A stretch of 7,180 nucleotides of DNA, taken from Verrucomicrobiales bacterium. Its GTDB lineage: Bacteria > Verrucomicrobiota > Verrucomicrobiia > Verrucomicrobiales > DEV007. The stretch covers positions 1-7,180 of the forward strand of contig NYVP01000177.1 of assembly GCA_002684575.1 (NCBI GenBank), in the 5' to 3' direction. How positions within the stretch are numbered: the first letter of the stretch is position 1; the number at the start of each line of letters is the position of its first letter. Position numbers and translations under genes: made by a program. Positions 6,901-7,180 of this stretch are shown piece after piece. The notes under the pieces were generated by a model. The model was not told where the DNA came from, did not search any database, and saw nothing but the letters and a program-made list of their open reading frames with translations.

Positions 6901-7180
6901 TTATTCGCCAAAGACAGAAACCGCAATATTTCTTGTGTGCGGTGCACGCCGGTGCTCAAAAAGAAAAAGACCTTGCCATGTTCCTAGAACCATTTGTCCT
7001 CCAATTATAGGTACATTCTTATCTACATCAGTGAGACACATTCTGATGTGAGAGGGCATATCATCTCCTCCCTCATAAGTGTGAACAAAATAAGGAGTAT
7101 CCTCAGGAACCAATTCATCAAAAAATGCGTGTAAATCAGTTCGAGCTGATGAATCTGCATTTTCCATAACTATTAGAGAG
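6901..7180 (-). CDS. yjbQ: YjbQ/UPF0047 family protein, 5' end cut by the window
   Basis: The frame stays open to the window edge, adding SLIV before the first ATG at 7167. That gives the SLIVMENAD block matching the conserved SASLTINENAD-type motif of the family. The Met is therefore internal and about one third of a roughly 135-140-residue protein is missing. The visible 92 residues include the family signature HTYEGGDDMPSHI, the GTWQG motif, the FEHR block and the terminal FGE, followed by TAA. Family TIGR00149/UPF0047 is small and cytosolic. E. coli YjbQ shows weak thiamine-phosphate synthase activity and can compensate for loss of thiE, but the main role is uncertain. No thiamine gene is visible nearby. 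It is the first visible gene of the minus-strand block and lies 70 nt before the reductase-like gene. Confidence 0.92.
   Translation of the reverse strand, partial: SLIVMENADSSARTDLHAFFDELVPEDTPYFVHTYEGGDDMPSHIRMCLTDVDKNVPIIGGQMVLGTWQGLFLFEHRRAPHTRNIAVSVFGE

Overview
The window comes from an AT-rich (by eye about 40% GC), gene-dense bacterial chromosome. It is not plasmid-like or phage-like, and I see no RNA gene, CRISPR array, insertion sequence or transposon. A DUF1501 protein of the type common in Planctomycetota, Verrucomicrobiota and some Bacteroidota lies next to a YceI-domain lipoprotein, a two-domain sialate O-acetylesterase-like protein and weak ribosome binding sites. This suggests a Gram-negative, probably marine or polymer-degrading member of the PVC group (Verrucomicrobiota favoured) or of Bacteroidota. 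The lineage is an inference from gene content, not a measurement.

Layout. On the plus strand (1-1890) are the 3' part of a DUF1501 gene and, 19 nt later, a YceI-domain lipoprotein gene; the two are probably co-transcribed. A 38-nt convergent gap (1891-1928) holds a weak hairpin. Everything from 1929 to 7180 is on the minus strand. In order of transcription these are: a YjbQ/UPF0047 gene whose 5' end is cut by the window edge (6901-7180), an atypical aldo/keto reductase-fold protein (5712-6830), an oligopeptidase B-like S9A peptidase with an N-terminal export-like extension (3616-5718, overlapping the previous gene by 7 nt), and a secreted tandem SASA/SGNH esterase-like protein (1929-3575). 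The gaps in this minus-strand block are 70 nt, -7 nt and 40 nt, so it may be one transcript; coupling is best supported for the reductase and peptidase genes. No stretch above 300 bases lacks a gene.

How the genes may work together. At least three products (YceI lipoprotein, esterase, peptidase) carry export signals or something like one, which points to envelope or periplasmic handling of peptides and acetylated carbohydrates. The DUF1501 protein family is usually exported too, but its N terminus lies outside the window. There is no clear single pathway and no evidence of a defence system or other new system. The points most worth a second look are two apparent losses of catalytic residues: the second esterase domain lacks the nucleophile serine and the C-terminal histidine, and the aldo/keto reductase lacks the usual catalytic Asp and Lys.
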